IMG/VR virus record: IMGVR_UViG_3300030107_004067
Span: 1-42,042 of that record
Reading direction: 5' to 3' (one strand)
DNA: 42,042 nucleotides
Source of the DNA: a virus
Below, piece after piece: positions 31,324-39,487 of the stretch (the first letter of the stretch is position 1; each line of letters opens with the position of its first letter). The notes beneath the pieces were generated by a model. The model made no database searches and was not told where the DNA came from. It saw only the letters and a program-made list of their open reading frames with translations. The position numbers were made by a program, and so were the translations under genes.

Positions 31324-32333
31324 TGAAAATTACAGAAACAATAACTTTTGATGACCTTTTATTAGTGCCGCGTTATTCAGAAATAATGAGTCGTAAAACA
31401 ATCGACCTTCATTCTGATTTGGATACGAGTAGAAGACTTGATGTTCCGATTATTTCTTCACCAATGGATACCGTAACGGGAGCAACTATGGCTACCGCTA
31501 TGAGTAAAGCCGGTGGTCTTGGAATTATTCATCGCTACGATTCGATTGAAAAACAGTGTGATAGGGTTACAAGAACAAGGGGAAGAAAAGCCGCTGCCAT
31601 AGGAGTTACGGGCGACTATCTTGATAGGGCCTCTGCTCTTGTCAGGGCCGGTTGTGACATATTGTGTGTTGATGTCGCTCATGGACACCATGCTCTTATG
31701 AGACACGCTCTAAAAACTTTAAGAAATACAATAGGTTATGATATACACATCATGGCTGGAAACGTTGCAACTTTGGAGGGCTTTAACGATTTAGCTGATT
31801 GGGGTGCCAATTCTATTCGTGTTGGCATTGGAGGTGGCTCAATATGTTCAACACGAATACAAACCGGACATGGGGTTCCTACATTACAATCAGTCATGGA
31901 CTGCTCTCAATCCGATAGGTCGGTAGCACTAATTGCTGATGGTGGAATTAAAACGCCGGGTGACATTGTAAAGGCTCTCGCTGCTGGTGCTGATTTTGTT
32001 ATGCTAGGTTCTATGCTTGCTGGAACAGCAGAATCACCGGGGCAAGTGTTTTATGGCGAGAATGGACAATACAAGTCTTATCGAGGCATGGCATCGGTAG
32101 AGGCCCAGATTGATTGGAGGGGGCACACTGCTTCGGTAGAGGGGGTGTCCCACACTATACCATATAAAGGATCAGTTGTTGAGATTCTCATGGGATTAGA
32201 AGGTAGCATTAGAAGCGGCTTATCTTATACTGGTGCTTTGAATCTTAGCGAATTAAGATCAAAATCAAAGTTTATCAAACAAACTGCCGCAGGTCAGACA
32301 GAAAGTAGTACCCACATCAAGTCAAGGTACTAA
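31323..32333 (+). CDS. IMP dehydrogenase/GMP reductase family enzyme
   Basis: 336 residues, a bare TIM barrel without CBS domains. TFDDLLLVP and [28 protein letters not shown] are the family opening. VDVAHGH and [10 protein letters not shown] follow. The catalytic Cys is C175 in [44 protein letters not shown] is the phosphate site. The C-terminus (IPYKGSV...[11 protein letters not shown]) is closer to IMPDH than to GMP reductase, but the IMPDH Arg-Tyr flap is not clear. IMPDH makes XMP on the way to GMP, so with the PurA-like enzyme at 4392 the phage touches both IMP branches. Confidence 0.88.
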   Translation: MKITETITFDDLLLVPRYSEIMSRKTIDLHSDLDTSRRLDVPIISSPMDTVTGATMATAMSKAGGLGIIHRYDSIEKQCDRVTRTRGRKAAAIGVTGDYLDRASALVRAGCDILCVDVAHGHHALMRHALKTLRNTIGYDIHIMAGNVATLEGFNDLADWGANSIRVGIGGGSICSTRIQTGHGVPTLQSVMDCSQSDRSVALIADGGIKTPGDIVKALAAGADFVMLGSMLAGTAESPGQVFYGENGQYKSYRGMASVEAQIDWRGHTASVEGVSHTIPYKGSVVEILMGLEGSIRSGLSYTGALNLSELRSKSKFIKQTAAGQTESSTHIKSRY

Positions 32334-32340
32334 TTAAAGT

Positions 32341-32664
32341 ATGGCCGAGAACAAAGATAAAAAAGTTATCTTTTCTGATACTCATATTCGACATGCTCAA
32401 TTAAGAATCAGATTAGATAACGATGGTTTCTCACAATCAGAATTCTTTCGCTGTATTGTGAGTGGCTATCTTGAACAAGACAGAGACCTAATGGAGTATG
32501 TCAAAAAATATAAAACTGAACATAAAGTTCAAAGCAAAAGAAAGATGAAATATATAGAAAAAGACCAACAGAAATCAGAAGATTTGATGGGGCAATTCGG
32601 AATCAAAGATGGAGAACTAGAAAACATTTTTGATTTAATTGCCGAAGAACATCCTGATTTATAA
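32341..32664 (+). CDS. Conserved phage protein, possible ribbon-helix-helix fold
   Basis: 107 residues. HAQLRIRLDNDGFSQSEFFR followed by CIVSGYLEQD gives a strand and two helices like a ribbon-helix-helix DNA-binding unit, then a basic helix (KKYKTEHKVQSKRKMKY) and an acidic tail. Similar proteins are widespread in marine myophages without a known role. No usual ribosome site is clear. Confidence 0.55.
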   Translation: MAENKDKKVIFSDTHIRHAQLRIRLDNDGFSQSEFFRCIVSGYLEQDRDLMEYVKKYKTEHKVQSKRKMKYIEKDQQKSEDLMGQFGIKDGELENIFDLIAEEHPDL

Positions 32665-32690
32665 AACTTGGCTTTTTTTGTTTTAAGAAC

Positions 32691-32697
32691 CTATTTA
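32691..32697 (+). promoter_or_regulatory. CTATTTA motif upstream of the scaffold-like gene
   Basis: CTATTTACTGTG, 33 bases before the ATG, leaving room for a normal leader with AAGGAG. No TTGACA-type promoter is seen here. Confidence 0.4.
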
Positions 32698-32729
32698 CTG
32701 TGAAAAGCTTTTTAAGGAGATAATTTAAA

Positions 32730-33296
32730 ATGAGCAAGAAACTTTTGAAAGAAGCCGCCGTCCGTCGTTTTATGGGACTTGCAGGCATGGAAGCTAACGT
32801 GGTTAGCAATACTGTTAATGAAATGTATGGTGCCAAAGACGAAGAAGAGGAAATGGCTGAAACAATTGAAGCTACAACCGAAACAGTCACCGAGGAAGAA
32901 GAACTTGCTCCTGTTGCTGATGCCGATGCTGATGCTTTGGCTGATGTCGAAGATGAAATGATGGGTGATGCCCCTGAGATGGAAATCACTTCTGAAGAAG
33001 CTGATGTGCTTGTTGGTGTTTTAGAGAAGTTGCTTGCTGCTCGCGGTGATGCTGGCGAAGAAGAAGCAGATTTGGATGCTGATATCGAATTGGCTGACGA
33101 TGCTGTCGAAGATGGAGAAGATGCAGAAGATGCAGCAGATGCAATGGCTATGATGGAAACAGAAGAGACCGTCACAGAAGAAAAAGAAGAAATGGGCGAA
33201 GATGAAATCGTTCAAGAAGTCGCTCGTCGTGTCGCAGCTAGAATTTTGAAAGCTAAGAAAGCTCAAAAGGAAATGAACGAAGCTCTTGGAAAATAA
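32730..33296 (+). CDS. Acidic prohead-core/scaffold-like protein
   Basis: 188 residues, very rich in Glu, Asp and Ala. The opening MSKKLLKEAAVRRFMGLAGM is a leader motif repeatedly found on head-associated proteins of marine myophages. The middle is acidic (EEEEMAETIEATTETVTEEE; DADADALADVEDEMMGDAP). The C-terminus is a basic helix (ARRVAARILKAKKAQKEM), as in prohead core proteins that bind the shell. It has AAGGAG and a CTATTTA motif upstream and an overlapping promoter-terminator downstream. Confidence 0.6.
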   Translation: MSKKLLKEAAVRRFMGLAGMEANVVSNTVNEMYGAKDEEEEMAETIEATTETVTEEEELAPVADADADALADVEDEMMGDAPEMEITSEEADVLVGVLEKLLAARGDAGEEEADLDADIELADDAVEDGEDAEDAADAMAMMETEETVTEEKEEMGEDEIVQEVARRVAARILKAKKAQKEMNEALGK

Positions 33297-33297
33297 T

Positions 33298-33326
33298 TTG
33301 ACAAGAAACATTTCTTGAGTTATAAT
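33298..33326 (+). promoter_or_regulatory. Perfect consensus sigma70 promoter
   Basis: TTGACA (33298-33303), 17 bases, TATAAT (33321-33326). The predicted start is near 33333, within the stem of the terminator that follows. Confidence 0.85.
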
Positions 33327-33329
33327 GAT

Positions 33330-33360
33330 AGGACGAGGTTGATCTTCGTCCTTTCTTTTT
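33330..33360 (+). terminator. Terminator / 5' hairpin overlapping the transcription start
   Basis: AGGACGA (33330-33336) pairs with TCGTCCT (33346-33352), extendable by two pairs, followed by TTCTTTTT. It can end transcripts from the scaffold gene while forming the first structure of transcripts from the promoter at 33298. Confidence 0.7.
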
Positions 33361-33369
33361 GGAGATAAA

Positions 33370-33765
33370 GTGGAAGAGTACAGTACATTTTTTATAGGTT
33401 TGATAGCGGGAATAATTATTCTTAGAGTGTGGGATTACATTTATGCCATGGGAACAATAGGTTTAGCAGTTAAGTCTTGTATTAAAGATTCCATCATCAT
33501 GATCGCAAAGAATGTTCAATCGGTTTATGAGATAAATGAATTAAAGTATATTGCTTTGGAGATGTCTGATAAAGACGAGAAGTATGTAGACTTTCAGAAA
33601 GCCATGGACACACGCGAACTCCATTCAATGAAGAATACTACTATAAGAAATTTTATTAATAGTATACCACCAAAATATAATCACCTCATTCCGTTTAGTG
33701 ATTGGGGAACAGCCATGGATTATATCAACGCAGAGTTACAAAAGAAAAAGGAGGACATGCAATGA
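33370..33765 (+). CDS. Conserved phage membrane-anchored protein
   Basis: 131 residues from GTG with GGAG upstream. One N-terminal hydrophobic segment (TFFIGLIAGIIILRVWDYIY) and then a cytoplasmic helical domain (NELKYIALEMSDKDEKY, IRNFINSIPPKYNHLIPFSDW). Its stop overlaps clpP (AATGA). Unknown function; coupling to clpP suggests a partner. Confidence 0.6.
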   Translation: MEEYSTFFIGLIAGIIILRVWDYIYAMGTIGLAVKSCIKDSIIMIAKNVQSVYEINELKYIALEMSDKDEKYVDFQKAMDTRELHSMKNTTIRNFINSIPPKYNHLIPFSDWGTAMDYINAELQKKKEDMQ

Positions 33766-34412
33766 TTATAGGTTCAGACAAGGACAAGAAGAAAAAGAAA
33801 GAAAAATCCACAGAGGCACCAGCAGCACCGGATGAAACAACAGAAGAGGCCATGGGTGCCTTAGAGCAGTTACTCGGCGGTCCACAAAATGAAATCAGAA
33901 CAATTGGTTTGATGGGCGATGTTGATGAAGAGAAGGGTGGTGACCTCATGATGGCGATTCTATTGCTTACGGAATTAAGCGGCAAGGAGGCTCCTTATGA
34001 TCCGATTACTATGTATATTTCCACATATGGCGGCTCTGCTGATGAAATGTTCGGCATCTACGATATTATGACCAGAGCTAAAAGAGAATGCGAGATTCAT
34101 ACTATTGGTGTTGGTAAAGTTATGTCTGCTGGGACTTTGGTTTTAGCATCAGGAACAAAGGGTAAAAGAAAGATTGGAAAACACTGTCGTGTTATGATCC
34201 ATTCAGTCAATTCTGGACACATGGGAGAACTCCATAGTATTGAGAACGAAGTAAAAGCAGTTAAGCACATGCAAGAACTTTATATCAATGCGATGGCCGC
34301 AGAAACTCACATGACCAAAAGACAATTACAAAAACTTATTGATCGAAAGGTTAATGTTTATTTAAGTGCAGAAGAAGCGATTGAATATGGGATCGCTGAC
34401 GAAATACTTTAG
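33762..34412 (+). CDS. clpP: ClpP serine protease
   Basis: 216 residues. The ATG in GCAATGATT is chosen because GGAGG lies upstream. The catalytic triad is complete: S122 (GKVMSAGTLVLASG), H147 (CRVMIHSVNSG) and D194 (KLIDRKVNVYLSAEEAIEYGIAD). YISTYGGSADEMFGIYDIM is the oxyanion and axial helix region. The N-terminal 40 residues are a Lys-rich, then acidic extension not seen in cellular ClpP, replacing the usual axial loops. It forms the barrel that host ClpA/ClpX feed, or serves in prohead maturation as other phage ClpP-like proteases do. ClpS (17673) and tmRNA (40827) are also encoded. Confidence 0.93.
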   Translation: MIIGSDKDKKKKKEKSTEAPAAPDETTEEAMGALEQLLGGPQNEIRTIGLMGDVDEEKGGDLMMAILLLTELSGKEAPYDPITMYISTYGGSADEMFGIYDIMTRAKRECEIHTIGVGKVMSAGTLVLASGTKGKRKIGKHCRVMIHSVNSGHMGELHSIENEVKAVKHMQELYINAMAAETHMTKRQLQKLIDRKVNVYLSAEEAIEYGIADEIL

Positions 34413-34420
34413 AGGATATT

Positions 34421-35317
34421 ATGGATAAGATATTTTATAATGAAGCTTCATCTGTGAAGCTTGGTTGGGAACCTGATTGGTTCGGATGTGATGAGATTGA
34501 TGAAGAATTGCTCGATAAAGTTATTGAGTTCCAAAAAGAACACAATCTAACAGCAGATGGGCTCGTTGGTCCAACCACTTTTAGAAGGTTGTGGACACAT
34601 AGGGAGTCCCAACTATCAAGCTATGTTCAGTTGGAACACAGAAACAATCCGAGAATTAATAATATTATTTATAATAATGATTATTATGAAATCGAATGGC
34701 CAAAAGTTGTACTACATTTTAATCATGGTGGAATGGCTCATGCGAAAGGGTTCAAAAGAGTACTTGAGAAGAGAACACCCGACATGTTCGTTTGCCACTG
34801 GGATGTCTGTTTGAACTCAGAGTCATGCTTCCGCGTCTTAACTCGACGCGGGATCAGCGTTCACTTCACTATTGACAATGACGGGACCATCAGGCAGCAT
34901 TTAGATATGAATCATATCGCTTGGCACGCTGGTTCAAGGAAGCATAATAACCAAACAGTCGGAGTAGAAATAAGCAACGCCTATTATACCCGCCACCAAA
35001 AGTGGTACAAAGATAATGGTTTCGGAGAGCGACCAATTGTTAAGGGGGCAAAAGTTCATGGCAAATCTTTAAAACCCTTCCTTGGTTTCTATCCAGTTCA
35101 GATCGAAGCACTTAAAGCTTTAATGAAAGCTGTTCATAAAGCCACAGGGATTCCTTTGAAATGTCCTCTTGACAGAGATGGTAATACGAGTTATGTTTCA
35201 AGTACATCGGCGGTGAGAGGAAGCTTCAAGGGGTTCGTCTCGCATTATCACCTTACAAAGCGGAAAATCGATTGCGCCAATTTAGATTTACGCAAATTAT
35301 TGGATGAGATCAAATGA
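34421..35317 (+). CDS. Endolysin: N-acetylmuramoyl-L-alanine amidase with peptidoglycan-binding domain
   Basis: 298 residues. The N-terminal 65 residues are a PG-binding type 1 module (LLDKVIEFQKEHNLTADGLVG, then PTTFRRLW). The catalytic Amidase_2 domain follows: VVLHFNH with the first zinc His, SVHFTIDNDGTIRQHL, HIAWHAGS, VGVEISN and FVSHYHLTKRKIDCANLDL with the last His and the DCANLDL ending. It cuts the amide bond between MurNAc and the peptide at lysis. Eight bases after clpP. Confidence 0.9.
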   Translation: MDKIFYNEASSVKLGWEPDWFGCDEIDEELLDKVIEFQKEHNLTADGLVGPTTFRRLWTHRESQLSSYVQLEHRNNPRINNIIYNNDYYEIEWPKVVLHFNHGGMAHAKGFKRVLEKRTPDMFVCHWDVCLNSESCFRVLTRRGISVHFTIDNDGTIRQHLDMNHIAWHAGSRKHNNQTVGVEISNAYYTRHQKWYKDNGFGERPIVKGAKVHGKSLKPFLGFYPVQIEALKALMKAVHKATGIPLKCPLDRDGNTSYVSSTSAVRGSFKGFVSHYHLTKRKIDCANLDLRKLLDEIK

Positions 35318-35427
35318 AAAATATAAGAAGATCAATAATAAGAACAAGAAGAAATTCAGATTGGTTTGAACTAAATAGATATAAGGAGACCCCAAAAAAT
35401 GAACAAGAACCTAAGCCAACTCGATAA
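35314..35427 (+). CDS. Possible 37-residue basic peptide
   Basis: The ATG overlaps the endolysin stop. The peptide starts MKNIRRSIIRTRRNSDW and overlaps the next gene in another frame. The alternative is that this stretch is only the leader of the gene at 35399, whose AAGGAG lies inside it. Confidence 0.3.
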   Translation: MKNIRRSIIRTRRNSDWFELNRYKETPKNEQEPKPTR

Positions 35428-36373
35428 TCTAATCGTCGAAATCCTCCGCGAAAAAAATTTACTAAACGAGGATAATTTTGCTGCAAGCAAGATAGATTTT
35501 TCAAAAACTGAAAAACAGATGTCAATCAAACTACCCCAATTTAGAATATCGGAAGCGTGGGGAATGCCCGGAAATGAGGATCGCGCAATTATTCAAAAGT
35601 TTTTTAATAAGATTGAAGGGAACACCATACAACAGAGAGTTCAGAATCTCAACAATTTTATTAATGAATGTGATCAAGATTCTTGCATTAATAATATTGA
35701 AGTGCCAAAGGTGTTATCCAACCTTGTCACTCTCGATACGCTCGCTTCTATCATTCATGAGTTTGGTGCATCACCCGCCGGGTTTTTGTTTGAAGCCTTT
35801 TTAGCTTCTTTGGTGGGTGGAACACAGATTGTACCATCAGCATCGATTTCGACAGAAGATATTATCAATAAAGATGGAGTACCCGTCAGCATTAAGCTTC
35901 TTCAAAAAGGCGGCTATGTCAAAGGCAGCTACCCAGATTTAAAGAGAGCCTTTGAAGAAGAGCCTTGGGGCAAAAAAATGGTCTATTTGGTTGTAAACAA
36001 AATTGGCAAAGCTGATGAGCTTAAACTTGAATGGTATCAGTTTCCGGTTACGCAAGAATTGATGGACGATATGTTGGGAACTTATAACTTTGCAGACTTT
36101 GACCCCGCAAAACCCAAACAATTTAGAATTAAAAAAGATTATTATACGCAATTTCCCATTGCCACGCTCGACCTTGGTTCCCGCAAAAACATTGTTGAAA
36201 TAGCAACCCGGTATGCAGATAGGCTTGGCGATTCTATGTTTGCGGTTTACCAACAACTTGATATCTTGGGCAAAGACGTTAATGAATATTTTTTAGAGCA
36301 AGACAAGGGCTCTGCAATTAAAGCAACACAAGCTGCCGATAACATTAAAAATACAATTATAAAAGATTTTTAA
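35399..36373 (+). CDS. PD-(D/E)XK-like protein with a capsid-targeting-like leader
   Basis: 324 residues with AAGGAG. The N-terminal helix LSQLDNLIVEILREKNLLNE resembles virion-packaging leaders. Residues about 120-185 have the order of a restriction-nuclease core: GFLFEAFLASLVGG (helix with Glu), STEDIINKDG (Asp), PVSIKLLQ (x-K), then KGSYPDLKRAF. In this reading Ser replaces the middle acid of D-(E)xK. The C-terminus has strands and helices (ATLDLGSRKNIVEIATRYAD). A DNA-cutting protein carried in the head is a hypothesis; no family is recognised with certainty. Confidence 0.5.
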   Translation: MNKNLSQLDNLIVEILREKNLLNEDNFAASKIDFSKTEKQMSIKLPQFRISEAWGMPGNEDRAIIQKFFNKIEGNTIQQRVQNLNNFINECDQDSCINNIEVPKVLSNLVTLDTLASIIHEFGASPAGFLFEAFLASLVGGTQIVPSASISTEDIINKDGVPVSIKLLQKGGYVKGSYPDLKRAFEEEPWGKKMVYLVVNKIGKADELKLEWYQFPVTQELMDDMLGTYNFADFDPAKPKQFRIKKDYYTQFPIATLDLGSRKNIVEIATRYADRLGDSMFAVYQQLDILGKDVNEYFLEQDKGSAIKATQAADNIKNTIIKDF

Positions 36374-36379
36374 TTTAAC

Positions 36380-36408
36380 TTGACAAACACCACAAATGTG
36401 ATTATAAT
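36380..36408 (+). promoter_or_regulatory. Consensus sigma70 promoter for groEL
   Basis: TTGACA (36380-36385), 17 bases, TATAAT (36403-36408). Confidence 0.85.
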
Positions 36409-36435
36409 ATATATGTCTATAAACTTGGAGGACTA

Positions 36436-38007
36436 ATGACTAAGCACTATAGCAATGGTCAAGGCTTGAACACGAAACTGTTGAGTGGAATCAATAAGCT
36501 CGCCGATAATGTCGGAAGCACCCTTGGCCCAAAAGGCCGCAATGTTATTCTTTTTCATAAAGAACAAAACACCCCCGTCATTACAAAAGACGGGGTAACT
36601 ATCGCGAAGTTTGTAGAATTTGAAGATCCCTTTGAGAACGTTGGGGCTCAAATTGTAAAACAAGCTGCCGAAGAATCTGCAAATAATGCTGGCGACGGGA
36701 CAACAACCACAACGGTTCTTGCCCGTGGTATCATTAACCGAGCGCAAAAGTATATTACTGCGGGGGTCTCTCCGATTGAATTGAAGCGTGGTATGGATGC
36801 AACGACAACGGCCCTGACCGCCCAGTTGAAAGAACTGTCTCGACCAATCCAAAGCGAAGAAGACATACAGCATGTTGCAACCATCTCGGCTAACAATGAT
36901 ACAACAATTGGAACATTGATCGCTAAGGCTGTTGACTGCGCGGGTAAGGATGGCTCTGTCATTGTTGAGGAGGCGAGATCAATTGAGACATCGCTAGATC
37001 TTATTGAGGGGTTTCGATTTGATTCGGGCTATCTTGCAACCGCCTTTGTAACCGATGAAAGAAACGGAATAGTTAATTATGAAAACCCACTTATTCTCGT
37101 TACCGACGAGAAGATTGAGTATGTTGATCAAATTCTTCCAACGCTTGAACTCGCTGCGCGAGAAAATCGACCACTGCTTTTTGTTGCAAATGATATTGTT
37201 GATCAAGCATTGGCAGCACTTATCATGAACACTGTACGGGGCTCTTTAAAGGTTGCCGCTGTTAAGGCCCCTCGCTATGGAGAGGAACGTAGGAACATTA
37301 TGAAAGACCTATGCGTTTCCATAGGCGCAACTTACCTCACCAGAGAAACTGGCTTACAACTTAAAGATGTTCAGCTTAAGCATTTTGGAAACTGCAAAAA
37401 GATTTCAATCAACAAAAGTTGGACAACTATCGTCGGCGGCAAAGGAGAACAAAATGAGATTGACAAACAAATTGAGACGATTAAAGCGGAGATTAAAGCC
37501 ACCGAGTCGCTTAAAGAATGCGAACGTCATCAGGAACGGATCACTCGTCTTGCTAGTGGCGTTGCTGTTATTAGGGTCGGAGCAGCTACAGAAGTGGAAA
37601 TGATAGAGAAAAAACATCGCATAGACGATGCTCTTGAAGCGGTTAAATCCGCCCAATTAGAAGGTATTGTTCCGGGGGGTGGTTGTGCTCTTATACATGC
37701 CGCAAAGTGCATAGAAATCAATGATTTGAGCGAGGAACAGGCCATTGGACGAGACATTGTACTTGAAGCAATTCAAGAACCTTTGAGACAAATGGCAACA
37801 AACGCGGGACTTTCTCCTGACTTAGTTGTTAGTCAAGTTATTAACTCAAATGAGGGCAACGGTTACGATTTCATGACAAATGAGGTAAAAGAACTTACAT
37901 CCTCTGGTATCATCGATCCCACAAAAGTAACACGTTGTGCTCTTGAAAACGCTGTCTCCGTCGCCTCAACTTTATTAACAACAGGGCACGCCATTGTATC
38001 GCAGTGA
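36436..38007 (+). CDS. groEL: Chaperonin GroEL
   Basis: 523 residues (E. coli 548) with GGAGG. It is an ATP-driven folding ring. Equatorial ATP motifs are present: TLGPKGRNVIL, KDGVTIAK, NAGDGTTTTTVLARGI and IVPGGGCALIHA near the C-terminus. The hydrolysis Asp is in HRIDDALEAVKSA, and GIIDPTKVTR matches the GILDPTKVTR end. The apical domain is diverged, for example IEGFRFDSGYLATAFVTDE in place of the usual GMxFDRGYxSPYFxT. The Gly-Gly-Met tail is missing; it ends TTGHAIVSQ. This is a full phage chaperonin, with a GroES-like partner at 9961. Confidence 0.95.
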   Translation: MTKHYSNGQGLNTKLLSGINKLADNVGSTLGPKGRNVILFHKEQNTPVITKDGVTIAKFVEFEDPFENVGAQIVKQAAEESANNAGDGTTTTTVLARGIINRAQKYITAGVSPIELKRGMDATTTALTAQLKELSRPIQSEEDIQHVATISANNDTTIGTLIAKAVDCAGKDGSVIVEEARSIETSLDLIEGFRFDSGYLATAFVTDERNGIVNYENPLILVTDEKIEYVDQILPTLELAARENRPLLFVANDIVDQALAALIMNTVRGSLKVAAVKAPRYGEERRNIMKDLCVSIGATYLTRETGLQLKDVQLKHFGNCKKISINKSWTTIVGGKGEQNEIDKQIETIKAEIKATESLKECERHQERITRLASGVAVIRVGAATEVEMIEKKHRIDDALEAVKSAQLEGIVPGGGCALIHAAKCIEINDLSEEQAIGRDIVLEAIQEPLRQMATNAGLSPDLVVSQVINSNEGNGYDFMTNEVKELTSSGIIDPTKVTRCALENAVSVASTLLTTGHAIVSQ

Positions 38008-38009
38008 CA

Positions 38010-38016
38010 CTATTTA
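38010..38016 (+). promoter_or_regulatory. CTATTTA motif after groEL
   Basis: CTATTTAGTG, 19 bases before the next ATG; GCGAGGA in between serves as ribosome site. Confidence 0.35.
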
Positions 38017-38035
38017 GTGTTGCGAGGACACAATT

Positions 38036-38302
38036 ATGACACACCAAGATATTACACACTTAACCCAAGCCATCATGGACCTTAAAGGTCAGATTGAGCG
38101 AATGTCTGAAAGACAAGACGAGATGCTAGAAGATGTTAAAAAAATTAAAGAAGCAGTTTATAACCCTGATTCTGGTCTTTATGCTCGTTTACGCGCTCTT
38201 GAGCAGTGGAAAGAATCGCAATCGAAAATCCAATGGGTGATGGTAACATCTATCATAGGTTTGTTAATCGCTACAATTTATAAAGCACTATTTTCTATTT
38301 AA
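38036..38302 (+). CDS. Coiled-coil/one-TM protein, holin- or XhlA-like
   Basis: 88 residues. An amphipathic coiled coil (LTQAIMDLKGQIERMSERQ and on to about residue 45) precedes one C-terminal membrane segment (VMVTSIIGLLIATIYKALF). This topology resembles XhlA-type lysis accessory proteins. Holin function is not proven; the endolysin lies 3 kb upstream. Confidence 0.5.
   Translation: MTHQDITHLTQAIMDLKGQIERMSERQDEMLEDVKKIKEAVYNPDSGLYARLRALEQWKESQSKIQWVMVTSIIGLLIATIYKALFSI
38295..38301 (+). promoter_or_regulatory. CTATTTA motif overlapping a stop
   Basis: CTATTTAACGGAGTAA, identical over 16 bases to the copy before uvsX, and overlapping the end of the preceding gene. Confidence 0.35.
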
Positions 38303-38313
38303 CGGAGTAAAGA

Positions 38314-38733
38314 ATGAAAGTAAGATTGATGTATTCAACTGAATTAGAGAAGATACCAGACAAATTTGCTGAAATTTCAATGAATAACGCCAAATCTCTT
38401 GAAGACGCTACAAAATTGCTAGCATCAGTAGCAGAGATTTTAAACATCGAAGGCAAAGGAGCGGTTGCCCTTACAGCAACCATGATCGATAATGTTCGCA
38501 AAAGGTTGGCTGATGTTGATGACTCACTAAATGAGGTTTCAACTTTGATGCAGGGCTATATTAATAATTTTATAGCACCACCGCCACCCCCACCGCAACC
38601 TGTCCCTATCGAAGAAGCAGAGAACATCGAAGAAATGGAGACCCCAGAAGAACCAGAAAGCATTCCGAAAGGGTGGGACCCCGTAGCTAAAAAATATTAT
38701 GATAGGACGCCAAAGAGTCAGGAGCAAGAATGA
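38314..38733 (+). CDS. Hypothetical protein with proline-rich hinge
   Basis: 139 residues with ACGGAG. A helical N-terminal domain (to about residue 88) is followed by PPPPPPQPVP, an acidic linker and GWDPVAKKYYDRTPKS. Similar MKVR-starting proteins occur in T4-like marine phages without known function. Overlaps the next gene by ATGA. Confidence 0.6.
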   Translation: MKVRLMYSTELEKIPDKFAEISMNNAKSLEDATKLLASVAEILNIEGKGAVALTATMIDNVRKRLADVDDSLNEVSTLMQGYINNFIAPPPPPPQPVPIEEAENIEEMETPEEPESIPKGWDPVAKKYYDRTPKSQEQE

Positions 38734-38963
38734 TGTTTTGTGCCGGTGACCTTATTAGAGTGCCCTCACAGGTGGGACTTTATAAAATGCACGACGGAAT
38801 GATTGATTTTTATCAAAGAACCAAAGAACCAAAAATGGGTATATTTTTGAATTATCAAAACAAACATGAGTGTCTTGTGAATGTCGATGGGCAAAACTGG
38901 CTCGTCGGTCTGGAAGATATAAGAATAATGGAGAATAAAAATGGTAAAACTTACACAAATTAA
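38730..38963 (+). CDS. Small SH3-like protein
   Basis: 77 residues. FCAGDLIRVPSQVGLY, MGIFLNYQNKHECLVNVDGQ and WLVGLEDIRIME fit the small barrel family seen at 12099 and 18006-19187. Function unknown. Overlaps the next gene by 23 bases. Confidence 0.5.
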   Translation: MMFCAGDLIRVPSQVGLYKMHDGMIDFYQRTKEPKMGIFLNYQNKHECLVNVDGQNWLVGLEDIRIMENKNGKTYTN

Positions 38964-39219
38964 AAAAGATTCTTTCAATATGTATAGAATAACAAACATT
39001 TATGTAAACCCAAAGCATATTGTGTTTATGTCCGAAGAATCGCAGATGCGACAAGAACTTGTCGAGGGTAAGATAGACTTGGGCTTAGACAAAAATATTA
39101 CCTTTACAAAGATAAAAATTAATGAAAGTGCTAATTTTTCTGAAATTATTGTAGTGGGAACGCCCGAAATGATCGAGAGTAAAATTAACACCTCAACAAA
39201 AAAACTATTAAGAGGATAA
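38941..39219 (+). CDS. Conserved small phage protein
   Basis: 92 residues. YVNPKHIVFMSEE, ITFTKIKI and EIIVVGTPEMIESKI form a pattern of short beta strands, similar to the small FlbD-like proteins of marine myophages. Function unknown. One base precedes the glutaredoxin gene. Confidence 0.55.
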   Translation: MVKLTQIKKDSFNMYRITNIYVNPKHIVFMSEESQMRQELVEGKIDLGLDKNITFTKIKINESANFSEIIVVGTPEMIESKINTSTKKLLRG

Positions 39220-39220
39220 T

Positions 39221-39487
39221 ATGAAATATTATCAAATATTTGGACGCAATAATTGTCCATGGTGTGTCAAAGCTGCCGAAGTGTTAGAAAATCATAGCCT
39301 TGATTACATGATGTGTGACATGCAAAAATCACCAGCACTTTTGCAACACTATAAAGATTTATACAATATGAGAACAGTTCCAATTGTTTTAGAAATTGAT
39401 CTTTTTGAAGATAGTGTTGAAGTAATTGGCGGTTGTAGTGACTTAATAAAACATTTGGAGGGTAATCATGACTGCGAAGAAGGTTGA
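39221..39487 (+). CDS. Glutaredoxin
   Basis: 88 residues with the dithiol site C12-P-W-C15 (NNCPWCVKAAEVL), the cis-Pro in RTVPIVL and the GGCSDLIKHL glutathione-site helix. It probably re-reduces the class II ribonucleotide reductase at 7782 or other phage enzymes. It overlaps the cupin gene by 20 bases. Confidence 0.9.
   Translation: MKYYQIFGRNNCPWCVKAAEVLENHSLDYMMCDMQKSPALLQHYKDLYNMRTVPIVLEIDLFEDSVEVIGGCSDLIKHLEGNHDCEEG

Noticed and set aside
32603-33175. Long minus-strand open frame rich in Ser/Ala
   Set aside because: It is the complement of the acidic scaffold-like gene, where GAA/GAT/GCT repeats read as Ser and Ala; no ribosome site and low complexity.
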